Assembly (NCBI RefSeq): GCF_900637555.1
Contig: NZ_LR134378.1
Span: 1,312,001-1,376,000 of the forward strand
Source: Lautropia mirabilis
GTDB lineage: Bacteria; Pseudomonadota; Gammaproteobacteria; Burkholderiales; Burkholderiaceae_E
Length of the DNA: 64,000 nt
Reading direction: 5' to 3'
Of the stretch, positions 8,249 through 17,846 are shown in pieces. The notes under the pieces were generated by a model. It had not been told where the DNA came from and did not search any database. It saw nothing but the letters and a program-made list of their open reading frames with translations. Made by a program: the position numbers and the translations under genes. Numbering within the stretch: position 1 is the stretch's first letter; each line of letters starts with the position of its first letter.

Positions 8249-9202
8249 ATGAAAATTGAATCCTTGCGTGTGCCTTTCGAGGCCACCGCGCTGAAGGTGG
8301 CTGTTGTTTCCTCCCTGCTGACACTGGCCGCCTGTGGCGGCGGGGGCTCTTCACCGTCTGCGCCGATCAAGGCCTCGGCAGATGGGGCTCGCGCACCCGT
8401 TGTGGCAGCCCAGGATCAGGTGTCTACCACACCCACGCCACGGCCCGTCAGCGATGTAGCCCAAGCGCAGGCAGCCCCGAAGCCGCAGCCGCCAACGCAG
8501 CTGCAACCACAATCTCAGACACAACCACAGCTGCAGCCTCAGCCACAAGGCAACTCCGCCACGGCGGATGCCAATGGCTCCGGCCTCGGTGCTCAGAATG
8601 CGCCGGAAACGCCCTCGAATCCTGTACATGTGGGGGAAACGTCCGCCGCCACGGCAGGACAGAAGGGGGAGGAACACTATATTCTGCCGGGCGACGGGCC
8701 TGGCGTGGCGCTGGCGCACAAGATCATGGCCACGTGTCCGGTACCGCATCCCGCAGGTTATGGCAACAACGGGGTCTGGCTGTCTGCGCCACCGCTGCTG
8801 GCCTGTGTGGCGGGCACCTACACGGGGACGGATCTGATCACGGGCGAGCGCTGCAAGGTGGACATCTCGGCTGAGGGCGAGGTCCGGGCCGAACGGGATT
8901 CGTTGCGCATGGATCCGTTCGTGGCGTATCTGGCCAACGACTACGCCATGAAGTACGGTCATGTCCACATGTCGCTGTCCACGGCCGGCCGCCCCCTGAT
9001 CGCGAAGGTGCTGAGCCAGCGGCTGGGTGTCTACTTTGATCCGCTGGACTTCCTGGGGCGACGCAAGCTGCTGCGCCTGGACGGGGAGGTGCCGGGCGAG
9101 GCCGTGCTGGCCAAGTTCTCCAGCCATTTCGTCGTGATGGCGGAAAACGACGACCGCTTCTACGGGCCAGTGGCCAACATCTGGTGCGGCGTCCCCCTCT
9201 GA
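8249..9202 (+). CDS. Lipoprotein of unknown function, paralogue 2
   Basis: A 317-residue predicted lipoprotein related to the preceding gene. It has a lipobox LAAC followed by GGGGSS, then a linker rich in Pro, Gln and Ala (about 30-140) that differs completely from the Ser/Gly linker of its neighbour. The C-terminal domain keeps ATCP, CVAGTYTGTDLITGERCKVDI, FDPLDFLGRRKLLRLDG and IWCGVPL. An in-frame ATG at 8174 would add 25 residues without a signal peptide, so 8249 is chosen. A GC-rich stem (8145-8165) separates the two genes. Function is unknown; the pair looks like a tandem duplication with fast linker divergence. Confidence 0.8.
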   Translation: MKIESLRVPFEATALKVAVVSSLLTLAACGGGGSSPSAPIKASADGARAPVVAAQDQVSTTPTPRPVSDVAQAQAAPKPQPPTQLQPQSQTQPQLQPQPQGNSATADANGSGLGAQNAPETPSNPVHVGETSAATAGQKGEEHYILPGDGPGVALAHKIMATCPVPHPAGYGNNGVWLSAPPLLACVAGTYTGTDLITGERCKVDISAEGEVRAERDSLRMDPFVAYLANDYAMKYGHVHMSLSTAGRPLIAKVLSQRLGVYFDPLDFLGRRKLLRLDGEVPGEAVLAKFSSHFVVMAENDDRFYGPVANIWCGVPL

Positions 9203-9221
9203 TCCAGGCACTCGCAGCATC

Positions 9222-9257
9222 TGGTGAGCCAGCAGCCTCCGTCGCCCTGGCTCACCA
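9222..9257. terminator. Hairpin between convergent lipoprotein and hda genes
   Basis: An eleven-pair perfect inverted repeat (TGGTGAGCCAG 9222-9232 with CTGGCTCACCA 9247-9257) sits in the 82-base gap between converging genes. It is suited to stop transcription from both sides, although neither side has a clear T run. Confidence 0.6.
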
Positions 9258-9284
9258 TGCCCTTCTCGATGGGCGATCAGTCTT

Positions 9285-9944
9285 TCAGCCTTCTGCTTTC
9301 CCTTCTTCCCCCGCCTGCCGCTGGCTCTGCAGGTAGTCCTTCAGCAGTGGCAGGGTGAGCGGCTTCTTGCGGGCCCAGGCCAGCCGGTCCAGGCCGTCCA
9401 GAATGGTCTTCAGGCTGGCCATGTCACGGCGCGTGTGTCGCAGCAGATAGGTGCTCAGGTCCTGGCCCAGATTCAGGCCGCGCTCGCGGGCGCTCTGCTC
9501 CAGGGCGTCGGCCAGCGCGTTGTCATCCAGCGGCTGCAGCGAGAACACCATGCCCCAGCTCAGGCGACTCACCAGCTCCGGCAGCAGCTTCAGCCGGGCG
9601 GGGGGCTGGTTGCCGAAGACCACCAGGGCGTGGTCGGGCTGATCGATCAGGGCATTGAAGCGATGAAAGAGTGTGCGCTGCCGGCCCTTGCTGTACCGGT
9701 CCACGTCGTCCACCACCATCAGGTTCGGGCACTGGCTGGCGGTCAGCGCGCCGGCCAGATGGCTCTTGCCTGAGCCCTCTGGCCCCCAGATGTAGAAAAA
9801 GCGCTGGGCAGGTGTCTCGCCGTGCTTCAGGCTCTGCACGAGGTGACGCAGCGTGGCCAGGCACTCCAGGTTGGCGCCGGGCACGAAGTTGTCGAAACAC
9901 GGCGGAGGAGGAGGGCCGAAATCCAGCGTCAGTTGTGCATCCAT
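9285..9944 (-). CDS. hda: DnaA regulatory inactivator Hda
   Basis: Hda is a small AAA+ protein related to DnaA that, with the DNA-loaded beta clamp, stimulates hydrolysis of DnaA-ATP and so limits re-initiation of replication. The 219-residue product begins MDAQLTLDFGPPPPPCFDNF; the QLTLDF stretch matches the clamp-binding motif QLxLxF expected at the N terminus. It has Walker A GPEGSGKS near residue 51, Walker B region LMVVDDVD, and a sensor region VFGNQPPARLKLLPEL ahead of a DnaA domain III-like lid. The frame is open 78 codons further upstream, but the clamp motif fixes the start at 9944. It is divergent from purM, an arrangement common in Betaproteobacteria. Confidence 0.93.
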   Translation of the reverse strand: MDAQLTLDFGPPPPPCFDNFVPGANLECLATLRHLVQSLKHGETPAQRFFYIWGPEGSGKSHLAGALTASQCPNLMVVDDVDRYSKGRQRTLFHRFNALIDQPDHALVVFGNQPPARLKLLPELVSRLSWGMVFSLQPLDDNALADALEQSARERGLNLGQDLSTYLLRHTRRDMASLKTILDGLDRLAWARKKPLTLPLLKDYLQSQRQAGEEGKAEG

Positions 9945-10288
9945 GGTGGTGGGGCTGTTCAGGCTTGCCCGTCCGGGGGCAGGTGGTGTACCTGCCGATT
10001 CTAGAGCGTGTGGGGCCGGTACTGTTCTGCATGATGCCGCACTGTGTCCTTCCATGTAACAGGCAGCCGAGGGCGGCATGGGCTTCAGGGGGAAGCAGGG
10101 AACGATACGGAGCGGTAGCGCGCCGCAGGGAGACAGGGCGGCTATGGGGTGTCCGTGCCCGTCATGGTCCGTCGTCACGCTAGAATGCGGCTGCCGCCGG
10201 AGCAGGGCAAGGGGCTCGTCGACTCCGGTCCCATCATCCCGTAGGCGGGGCCTGGCCGGCCCCGGCCGGGCACGCAGCGAGAAGCATC
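9945..10288. other. Divergent hda/purM promoter region
   Basis: This 344-base gap between divergent starts holds no gene that I can support. A TAGAAT at 10181-10186 on the plus strand and another TAGAAT read on the minus strand near 10001 are possible -10 elements for purM and hda, but I find no good matching -35 boxes. Confidence 0.4.
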
Positions 10289-11353
10289 ATGGCGAACACG
10301 CAGAAAACAGGTCTTTCCTACCGGGATGCCGGGGTCGATATCGATGCAGGTGACGCGCTGGTCGAGCGCATCAAGCCGCTGGCGGCGCGCACGCGCCGCC
10401 CGGGCCTGCTCTCGGGTATTGGCGGTTTCGGGGGGCTCTTCCAGGTGCCGGCCGGCTACCGCGAACCGGTGCTGGTCTCGGGTACCGACGGCGTCGGCAC
10501 CAAGCTGAAGCTGGCCTTTGCGCTGGACGTGCATGACACCATCGGCATCGACCTGGTGGCCATGAGCGTCAACGACATCCTGGTGCAGGGGGCCGAGCCG
10601 CTCTTCTTCCTGGACTATTTCGCCTGCGGGCACCTAGACGTGGACACGGCGGCGGCCGTGGTGGGCGGCATTGCCCGGGGCTGCGAACAGTCCGGCTGCG
10701 CGCTGCTGGGCGGCGAGACGGCCGAGATGCCGGGCATGTATCCGGACGGCGAGTACGACGTGGCCGGCTTTGCCGTGGGCGTGGTCGAGCGCAGCCAGAT
10801 CATCGATGGCAGCCGCGTGCAGGTCGGTGACCGACTGCTGGGCCTGGCCTCCAGCGGGCCGCACTCCAACGGCTATTCGCTGGTACGCAAGGTGCTGGAA
10901 AAGGCCCTGGGCGAAGTCTCTGCCCAGGCGCTGCAGCAGCCGCTGGAGGGCCGTCCGCTGGCCGAGCACGTCATGGCACCCACCCGCATCTACGTGAAGT
11001 CGCTGCTGCCGCTGCTGCGTGATGCCGCGCAACCCATCCATGGCCTGGCGCACATCACGGGCGGCGGACTGGTGGAGAACGTGCCCCGCATGCTGCCCGA
11101 GGGGGTGACGGCCCACATGGAAGCGTCGCGCTGGCAGCGCCCGCCGGTCTTCGACTGGCTGCAGCAGCAGGGCGGCATCGACACGGCCGAGATGCACCGC
11201 GTGTTCAACTGCGGCATCGGCATGGTACTGGCCGTGGCCCCGGCCGACGTGGCGGCCGTCACCCGGGCACTCACCGAAGCCGGCGAGCAGGTCTTCGAGA
11301 TCGGTGAGGTGCGCACGCGCCAGCCGGGCGAAGCAGCAGCCGTGGTCGCCTGA
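10289..11353 (+). CDS. purM: Phosphoribosylformylglycinamidine cyclo-ligase (AIR synthetase)
   Basis: PurM catalyses ATP-dependent ring closure of FGAM to aminoimidazole ribonucleotide, step five of de novo purine synthesis, in the cytoplasm. The 354-residue protein has the usual family length and motifs: [16 protein letters not shown] at the N terminus, GGFGGLF, the nucleotide-binding [46 protein letters not shown], and [15 protein letters not shown]. The C-terminal half ends with the conserved FNCGIGMV. It is monocistronic here, followed by a strong terminator. Identity is certain. Confidence 0.98.
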   Translation: MANTQKTGLSYRDAGVDIDAGDALVERIKPLAARTRRPGLLSGIGGFGGLFQVPAGYREPVLVSGTDGVGTKLKLAFALDVHDTIGIDLVAMSVNDILVQGAEPLFFLDYFACGHLDVDTAAAVVGGIARGCEQSGCALLGGETAEMPGMYPDGEYDVAGFAVGVVERSQIIDGSRVQVGDRLLGLASSGPHSNGYSLVRKVLEKALGEVSAQALQQPLEGRPLAEHVMAPTRIYVKSLLPLLRDAAQPIHGLAHITGGGLVENVPRMLPEGVTAHMEASRWQRPPVFDWLQQQGGIDTAEMHRVFNCGIGMVLAVAPADVAAVTRALTEAGEQVFEIGEVRTRQPGEAAAVVA

Positions 11354-11382
11354 GGGGAAAGGGCAGGGTAATTCCTGTCAGC

Positions 11383-11437
11383 ACGGACGACCGCATCGGG
11401 TACCCCGCGCCCCGACCAACGGTCGTCCGTTGTTTTT
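11383..11437 (+). terminator. Rho-independent terminator of purM
   Basis: An eleven-pair stem (ACGGACGACCG 11383-11393 with CGGTCGTCCGT 11420-11430) encloses a smaller TCGGG/CCCGA stem and is followed directly by a T-rich run TGTTTTTT. Confidence 0.85.
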
Positions 11438-11912
11438 TGCTATCGCTATTATTTCTGTATATATCGATTGCTGGTGTATCGAAAGCGGCCTGACAAGGGG
11501 CATTTCCCTCTCACATCAGTCTAACCGCGATGCAGTCGCGTTCACTACGCAGCATCCGGGGTATTGTCTGACGATTTCTCACAAATGCGCGTGCTTTCAG
11601 GCACATACCGTCGACCGTTGGCCGGTTCATGCGCCTGACGCTTTGGGTTTTGAGGCATTGGCTACTAGAATCCTCCTCATGAATCGCCGGATTTCCGCTC
11701 GCGCAGCTTGCGGGGTGGGCCGGTGCGTTCATCTTTATTCCCGGCCCGTGTCGACTGCTGTCAGTCCGGATCGTTGTCGATCCGGCGGCACTCGGTGCGG
11801 GTTTTGATTTTTTACCCCGGACGAGTCCCTGTGCCGCTCCGGACGAATGTCGCGTCAGGACGCGCGTTCGTCGGGTGGCGTGCGGTCTTGTCCAGACCAA
11901 GAAGGTGGTGCC
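11438..11912 (+). promoter_or_regulatory. Long leader and probable promoter region of the fdn operon
   Basis: About 475 bases lie between the purM terminator and fdnG. The first 50 bases contain the most AT-rich stretch of this part of the window (around 11438-11475), a likely promoter. I see no convincing Fnr, NarL or sigma-54 site by eye, and no gene; the open frames here lack ribosome sites and family likeness. A leader this long for a respiratory enzyme suggests regulation, but nothing more can be said from sequence. Confidence 0.4.
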
Positions 11913-14900
11913 ATGGAGCAGAGGATCTCCCGGCGACAGTTCTTCAAGGTGACGGGGACCAGTCTCGCTTCTTCCAGCATGGCTCTGATGGGCTTCTCGC
12001 CCTCTCAGGCGCTGGCAGAAGTTCGCCAGTTCAAGCTGGCCGAGACCACGGTGGCCCGCCAGACCTGCACGTACTGTTCGGTGGGTTGCGGCATTCTGAT
12101 GTATTCGTTGGGCGACGGCGCTCGCAATGCCAAGCGTGCTGTCATTCACGTCGAGGGTGACGCAGACCACCCGGTCAACCGCGGCACGCTCTGTCCGAAA
12201 GGGGCGGGTCTGCTGGACTTCGTCAACAGTCCCAACCGGCTGAAGTACCCCGAATACCGGGCACCGGGCTCCGATCACTGGCAGCGCATCTCCTGGGATG
12301 AAGCGCTTGATCGCATCGCCCGCTTGCTGAAGGACGACCGCGACGCCAACTTCGTTCAGAAGACCGATGATGGCAAGGTGGTCAACCGATGGACGAGCAC
12401 CGGCATGCTGGCCGCTTCGGCCGCCAGCAACGAAGCCGGCTACATCACCCACAAGGTGGCCCGCAGCTGGGGACTTCTGGCGTTCGACAACCAGGCGCGT
12501 GTCTGACACGGCCCGACGGTGGCAGGTCTTGCCCCGACGTTTGGCCGTGGTGCGATGACGAATCACTGGGTCGACATCAAGAATGCCGACGTAGTGCTCA
12601 TCATGGGCGGCAATGCCGCCGAGGCGCATCCCTGTGGCTTCAAGTGGGTGACCGAAGCGAAGGCGCACAACAATGCGTACTTCATGGTGGTCGACCCGCG
12701 CTTCAACCGCTCTGCCGCGGTGGCGGACTATTACGCCCCCCTCCGGTCGGGCAGCGACATCGTGTTCCTGGGCGGGATCATCAACTACCTGCTCACGCAC
12801 GACCGCATCCATCACGAGTACGTCAAGAACTACACCGACTTCAGCTTCATCGTCCGCGACGATTTCCGCTTTGTCGATGGCATCTTCTCGGGCTACAACG
12901 AGGAGACGCGTACTTACGACCGCTCGACCTGGGACTATGAGCTCGGGCCGGATGGCTACGTGCGTACCGATCCCACGCTGCAGCACCCGCGTTGCGTCTA
13001 TCAGCTCATGAAGAAGCACTACGCGTCCTACACGCCCGAGGCGGTGGAACGTGTGTGCGGCACGCCGAAGGACAAGTTCCTGCACGTGGCCGAGACGCTG
13101 GCCTCGACGGCCGTGCCGGGCCGGGCGGCCACCATCATGTACGCGCTGGGCTGGACGCAGCACTCCATCGGGGCGCAGATCCTGCGTACCGGTGCCATGG
13201 TGCAGCTGCTGCTGGGCAACATCGGCGTGTCGGGCGGCGGCATGAACGCGCTGCGCGGCCACTCCAACATCCAGGGGCTGACCGACCTGGGTCTGCTCTC
13301 GGCCACGCTGACCAGCTACCTGACGCTGCCGCGCGAGGCCGAGCAGGACTACGGCAAGTACATCGCCAAGCGCACCTTGAAGCCGCTGCGGCCGGGTCAG
13401 GTCAGCTACTGGCAGCACTATCCGAAGTTCCACGTCAGCCTGATGAAGTCGTGGTACGGCGACAAGGCGACCAAGGAGAACAACTGGCTGTTCGACTACC
13501 TGCCCAAGCTCGACAAGGAGTACGACATGCTCCAGATCTTCGAGATGATGAACGAGGGCACGGTCAACGGCTACCTGGCGCAGGGCTTCAACCCCATCGC
13601 CTCGCTGTCCAACACCGGGCGGGTGCGCAGTGGTCTGTCCAAGCTGAAGTTCCTGGTCATCATGGACCCGCTGGCCACCGAGACCTCCGAGTTCTGGCGC
13701 AACTTCGGCGAGTTCAACGACGTCGATACCGCCAGCATCAAGACCGAGGTCTTCCGGCTGCCCACCACCTGCTTCGCCGAGGAGGACGGTTCCATCGTCA
13801 GCTCGGCGCGGGTGCTGCAGTGGCACTGGAAGGCGGCCGAGCAGCCGGGTGAGGCACGTCCGGACATCGCCATCATGGCGGCGCTGCACCTGCGTCTCAA
13901 GGAGCTGTACGCCAAGGAAGGCGGCGTGTTCCCCGATCCGATCCGCGACCTGGACTGGAGCGGCTATGCACGTCCGGAAGAGCCCACGCCTGAAGAACTG
14001 GCCATGGAGTACAACGGCCGGGCGCTGAAGGACGTGACCGATCCGAAGGACCCCACCAAGGTCATCCGCAAGGCTGGCCAGCAGCTGGCGGGCTTCGGTG
14101 AATGCCGCGACGACGGTTCCACCGCCAGCGGCTGCTGGATCTGGGCAGGCTGCTGGACCGAGGCCGGCAACCAGATGGGCCGGCGCGACAACTCCGACCC
14201 CACCGGCATCGGCAACACGCTGAACTGGGCATGGGCCTGGCCGGCCAACCGGCGGGTGCTGTACAACACGGCATCCACCGACCTGAACGGCAAGCCCTAC
14301 AACCCGGACCGCGTGCTGGTGGAGTGGAACGGCAGCAAGTGGGTCGGTGCCGACATCCCCGACATGGCGCCCACGCTGGCACCGGAATCGGGGGCAGGGC
14401 CGTTCATCATGAACCCGGAAGGGGTGGCGCGCTTCTTCTCGCGCCAGGGCATGGCCGAAGGGCCGTTCCCCACCCACTACGAGCCGTTCGACACGCCGCT
14501 GGGCTACAACCCCATGTACCCGAACAATCCGAAGGCGACCTCGTCGCCGGCGGCCCGGGTGTTCAAGCCGATCTGGGAAACCTTCGGCAAGCCCGAGGAG
14601 TTCCCGCACGTGGGTACCACCTACCGGCTGACCGAGCACTTCCACTACTGGACCAAGCACGCGCTCATCAATGCCTCCCTGCAGCCCGAGCAGTTCGTGG
14701 AGATCGGCGAGGCGCTGGCCCAGGAGCTGGGCATCAAGGCGGGTGACAAGGTGAAGGTGTCCTCCAAGCGCGGCTTCATCAAGGCCGTGGCGGTGGTCAC
14801 CAAGCGCATCCGGCCGCTCAAGATCGACGGCAAGACGATCCACCACGTGGGCATTCCCATCCACTGGGGGTTCAAGGGCATGACCCGGCCGGGCTTCCTG

Positions 14901-14987
14901 GCCAACACGCTGACGCCGTTTGTGGGTGATGGCAACAGCTTCACGCCTGAGTTCAAGTCCTTCCTCGTGAAGGTCGAGAAGATCTGA
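11913..14987 (+). CDS. fdnG: Formate dehydrogenase-N/O alpha subunit, selenocysteine-containing
   Basis: This is the catalytic molybdopterin subunit (1024 residues) of respiratory formate dehydrogenase, which oxidises formate to CO2 at the periplasmic side and passes electrons to FdnH and FdnI. The frame is interrupted by TGA at 12504-12506 and continues in the same frame; the context NQARV-U-HGPTVAGLAPTFGRGAM matches E. coli FdnG around Sec196, so this is Sec198. The N terminus carries a twin-arginine signal (ISRRQFFKVTG). A [4Fe-4S] site CTYCSVGCG...CPKGAG follows. The similarity to E. coli FdnG/FdoG continues to the end (IPIHWGF, NTLTP.VGD). A naive annotation would split it into two genes. 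fdnH starts 11 bases later. Confidence 0.97.
12504..12548 (+). promoter_or_regulatory. UGA selenocysteine codon and bacterial SECIS element
   Basis: Downstream of the UGA (12504-12506) a stem-loop can be drawn: outer stem ACGGCC (12508-12513) with GGCCGT (12543-12548), and apical stem GGCA/TGCC (12521-12524 and 12530-12533) closing a GGTCT loop. A GG/CC pair below it leaves T12520 bulged. The GGUCU loop and the bulged U are the features known to be bound by SelB in E. coli fdhF and fdnG. This recruits SelB-tRNA-Sec-GTP and prevents termination. Confidence 0.92.
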
Positions 14988-14998
14988 GGAGCTGAAAC

Positions 14999-15997
14999 AT
15001 GTCGATGCAATCACTCGATATCAAACGCCTGTCAGCCACCACCACCACGCCACCCCAGGTGCGTGAACCGCGTTCCGGCGAGATCGCCAAGCTCATCGAT
15101 GTCTCCAAGTGCATCGGGTGCAAGGCGTGTCAGTCGGCCTGCATGGAGTGGAACGATCTCCGGCCCGACATCGTGGAAACACCGTTCGGGCCGGAGGTGG
15201 TCAGCACCACCAACGGCACGTACAACAACCCCACCGACCTGAACGGCAACACCTGGACGGTGATGCGGTTCACCGAGTACGAGAACGACGCCACCGGCAA
15301 CCTGGAGTGGCTGATCCGCAAGGACGGCTGTATGCACTGTGCCGAGCCGGGCTGCCTGAAGGCCTGCCCGTCGCCGGGTGCCATCGTGCAGTACACCAAC
15401 GGCATCGTGGACTTCCACGAGGAGAAGTGCATCGGTTGCGGCTACTGCATCACCGGCTGCCCGTTCAACATCCCGCGCATCTCCAAGAAGGACAACAAGG
15501 CCTACAAGTGCACGATGTGTTCCGACCGGGTGGCGGTGGGTCTGGAGCCTGCGTGCGTCAAGACCTGCCCCACGGGTGCCATCGTCTTCGGTACCAAGGA
15601 GGCCATGAAGGACCACGCCGAGACCCGCATTGCGGATCTGAAGCGGCGCGGTTTCGAGAATGCCGGCCTGTACGATCCGGAAGGGGTGGGGGGTACGCAC
15701 GTCATGTACGTGCTGCACCACGCCGACAAGCCGTCCATCTACGCCAACCTGCCTGAGAAGCCCCAGATCAGCCCGATGGTGACGGTCTGGAAGGGCGTGG
15801 CCAAGCCGCTGGCCATGGTGGCCATGGGCGCGGCCATGCTCGGCAGCCTGTTCCACTTCATCACCAAGGGCCCCAACTCGGTGTCCAAGGAGCTGGAGGA
15901 CGAAATGGATGCCGAGGACCGCGAGCTGGCCCGTCAGGCAGCGGCTGCCAAGCAGCAGCAGGCATCGTCCGGTGCCCAATCCGGCAAGGAGGTCTGA
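14999..15997 (+). CDS. fdnH: Formate dehydrogenase beta subunit, four [4Fe-4S] ferredoxin-like protein
   Basis: FdnH (332 residues) moves electrons from the alpha subunit to the membrane cytochrome through four [4Fe-4S] clusters. Four cysteine groups are visible: C38-C41-C44-C48 ([11 protein letters not shown]), [31 protein letters not shown] and CTMCSDR followed by [11 protein letters not shown]-terminal hydrophobic helix ([20 protein letters not shown]) anchors the protein facing the periplasm, carried across with FdnG by the Tat system. The Gln/Ala-rich tail makes it about 40 residues longer than E. coli FdnH. It lies between fdnG and fdnI, with three bases to the latter. Confidence 0.96.
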   Translation: MSMQSLDIKRLSATTTTPPQVREPRSGEIAKLIDVSKCIGCKACQSACMEWNDLRPDIVETPFGPEVVSTTNGTYNNPTDLNGNTWTVMRFTEYENDATGNLEWLIRKDGCMHCAEPGCLKACPSPGAIVQYTNGIVDFHEEKCIGCGYCITGCPFNIPRISKKDNKAYKCTMCSDRVAVGLEPACVKTCPTGAIVFGTKEAMKDHAETRIADLKRRGFENAGLYDPEGVGGTHVMYVLHHADKPSIYANLPEKPQISPMVTVWKGVAKPLAMVAMGAAMLGSLFHFITKGPNSVSKELEDEMDAEDRELARQAAAAKQQQASSGAQSGKEV

Positions 15998-16000
15998 TCC

Positions 16001-16627
16001 ATGCAACGCAACCCACGCGACATCGTTCGCTACAACGCTTCCGAGCGGCTCAACCACTGGATCGTCGGCTTTTTCTTCATCGCTCTGGTGCTCACGGGGC
16101 TGGCGATGTTCCATCCGGCCTTCTTCCCGCTCACCCAGCTCTTTGGTGGCGGCCCGTGGACGCGGATCCTGCATCCGTACTTCGGTGTCGGCATGGCCTT
16201 CTTCTTCATCATCATGGCGGCGCGCTTCTGGAAGCTCAACTACATCGAGAAGCGTGACATCCGGTGGCTGATGGACATCAAGAAGATGGTCGACGGCAAC
16301 GACCATGACATGCCGGAGCAGGGCAAGTACAACGGGGGCCAGAAGGTGCTGTTCTGGGGCCTGGTGGTGTGCATGCTGGCGCTGGTGGTCAGCGGCGTGA
16401 TGATCTGGCGCGCCTGGCTGGATCTGCCCGTCTTCTGGGAGCGGGTGGGCGTACTGGTGCATGCCACGGCCGCCTTCTGCATGATCATGCTGATCATCAT
16501 GCATGTCTATGCCGCCATCTGGACCAGCGGCACCATCCGCGCCATGTTCTACGGTACCGTCACCCGCGCGTGGGCCAAGCAGCACCACCGCGCCTGGTAC
16601 CGCAAGATGACAGGCGACAACCGCTGA
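16001..16627 (+). CDS. fdnI: Formate dehydrogenase gamma subunit, cytochrome b556
   Basis: FdnI (208 residues) is the inner-membrane di-haem cytochrome b that passes formate electrons to quinone. It has four hydrophobic helices. Conserved histidines that can bind haem are in RLNHWIVGF (first helix), RILHPYFGVGM (second) and VHATAAFCMIMLIIMHVYAA (last helix). The family ending WAKQHHRAWYRK is present. The ATG follows three bases after the fdnH stop with a GGAGG ribosome site inside the end of fdnH, so the three subunits are co-translated. Confidence 0.96.
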   Translation: MQRNPRDIVRYNASERLNHWIVGFFFIALVLTGLAMFHPAFFPLTQLFGGGPWTRILHPYFGVGMAFFFIIMAARFWKLNYIEKRDIRWLMDIKKMVDGNDHDMPEQGKYNGGQKVLFWGLVVCMLALVVSGVMIWRAWLDLPVFWERVGVLVHATAAFCMIMLIIMHVYAAIWTSGTIRAMFYGTVTRAWAKQHHRAWYRKMTGDNR

Positions 16628-16647
16628 GGCTGGCTGGCCGCGCAGCA

Positions 16648-16677
16648 TTGTTCTGCGTCGGCCAAAGCGGCTATGAT
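16648..16677 (+). promoter_or_regulatory. Candidate sigma-70 promoter for fdhE-selA-selB
   Basis: TTGTTC (16648-16653) and TATGAT (16672-16677) are separated by 18 bases in the 136-base gap between fdnI and fdhE. The -10 matches consensus at five of six positions and the -35 at three. It would give separate expression of the assembly genes. The -35 overlaps the loop of a stem formed by CGCAG/CTGCG, so the alternative reading is an intercistronic hairpin. Confidence 0.4.
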
Positions 16678-16763
16678 CCCTGCAGCGTGCCGTGAACACC
16701 TGGGCCGCCCTTGCCGGCGCCCGCGTGTCCACGGCACGCCCCGCATTCAAACCAGGGAAATTC

Positions 16764-17846
16764 ATGTCGCAGCGCATTCTCCAGCCGGGTGAGATCGAAG
16801 CTCTCGATCGCACCGCCTTTCCTCGCATCATCCTCCCCCAGCCAGCCACGCGACTGCGTGAGCGCGCAGCACGCCTGCGCCACCTGGCCGAAGGCAGCCC
16901 CATGGGCCCCTTCCTGCGCTATCTGGCCCGACTGGTCGACGCCCAGCATGCCGCGCTGGACGCCGTGCCCGACATGCCCCAGCCTGACGCAGAGCGGCTT
17001 GACCGCGCCCAGCGCCACGCCATGCCGCTGTGGCAACTGCCGGCCGACATCGATCCTGCCTGGAAGCCGGTCATGCGCGCCATCGTCGGGCATCTGCAGC
17101 AGGGCCCGGGCGCCGAAGAAGCCAATGACGTGGAACGTCAGGTGCTGGCCGAGCTTCAGAACCTGGACGACGCGGCACTGGGCCATCTGCTGGCCAGCCT
17201 GTGGAGCAACGAGCATCTGAACGACAGCCAGCGCGTGCGCGCCCCGGTGGTGATGGCCGCCGTGCAGGTGGTCATGATGAGCCGCGCTGCGCGGCTGGAC
17301 CTCAAGACCCTGCCTTTCGTCGATCCCCCCACCATCTGCCCCGTGTGCAGCAGCTCGCCGCTGGCCAGCGTCGTGCACATCGGCGGTCAGGAAGAAGGCC
17401 TTCGCTACCTGCATTGCTCCATCTGCGAGACGGAGTGGCACATGGTGCGCGTCAAGTGCAGCAACTGCGCCTCCACCGAAGGCATCAGCTATCGCCGGCT
17501 TGAATCCGTGGATACCCCGCTGATGTCACGCGAGGATCTGGTGAAGAACCCGATGGTCGGTGCACAGCGCGCTGCCGTGCCCTGCATGGCCGAGCTTTGC
17601 GGCAAGTGCGGCTGCTACAGCAAGATCTTCGACCTGAGAAAGGATCCCACCATCGAGGTGCTGGCCGACGACCTGGGGACCCTGATGCTGGACATGATGA
17701 TGGGCCAGGACGGGCATCCGCGTGCCGGGGCCCATCCCTTCCTCTTCCCCGAAGATGAGGCCGGCGACGGCGGAAGCGGGGCAGGGCAGACGGGCACGCC
17801 ATCGCTCCCGCCCGCTCAAGAAGACGGCCACAGGACCACACACTGA
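16764..17846 (+). CDS. fdhE: Formate dehydrogenase accessory protein FdhE
   Basis: FdhE (360 residues) is a cytoplasmic iron-binding protein needed for activity of Tat-exported formate dehydrogenases, probably as a proofreading or redox chaperone of the alpha subunit. It shows the rubredoxin-like cysteine pairs of the family: CPVC, CSIC, CSNC and CGKCGC, spread through residues about 195-300. The N-terminal part ([16 protein letters not shown]) also fits. The ATG at 16764 has AGGGA six bases upstream; an in-frame GTG at 16692 would add 24 residues without a ribosome site. The acidic/Gly-rich last 35 residues look disordered. The stop overlaps the selA start. Confidence 0.94.
   Translation: MSQRILQPGEIEALDRTAFPRIILPQPATRLRERAARLRHLAEGSPMGPFLRYLARLVDAQHAALDAVPDMPQPDAERLDRAQRHAMPLWQLPADIDPAWKPVMRAIVGHLQQGPGAEEANDVERQVLAELQNLDDAALGHLLASLWSNEHLNDSQRVRAPVVMAAVQVVMMSRAARLDLKTLPFVDPPTICPVCSSSPLASVVHIGGQEEGLRYLHCSICETEWHMVRVKCSNCASTEGISYRRLESVDTPLMSREDLVKNPMVGAQRAAVPCMAELCGKCGCYSKIFDLRKDPTIEVLADDLGTLMLDMMMGQDGHPRAGAHPFLFPEDEAGDGGSGAGQTGTPSLPPAQEDGHRTTH

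Noticed and set aside
12504-12506. The TGA as a true stop that makes fdnG a pseudogene
   Set aside because: The alignment with E. coli FdnG continues without a gap across the codon, a SECIS hairpin follows, and selA, selB and tRNA-Sec are in the same cluster.
11511-15014. A 1167-codon open frame antisense to fdnG
   Set aside because: It mirrors the codon bias of fdnG, spans the gene boundary, and its translation is low-complexity His/Arg/Val-rich with no family pattern. High GC makes such shadows common. The real gene is on the plus strand with matching motifs.
16692-16763. Longer fdhE start at GTG 16692
   Set aside because: No ribosome site, and it would start right behind the candidate -10 element; the ATG at 16764 has AGGGA at the proper distance.
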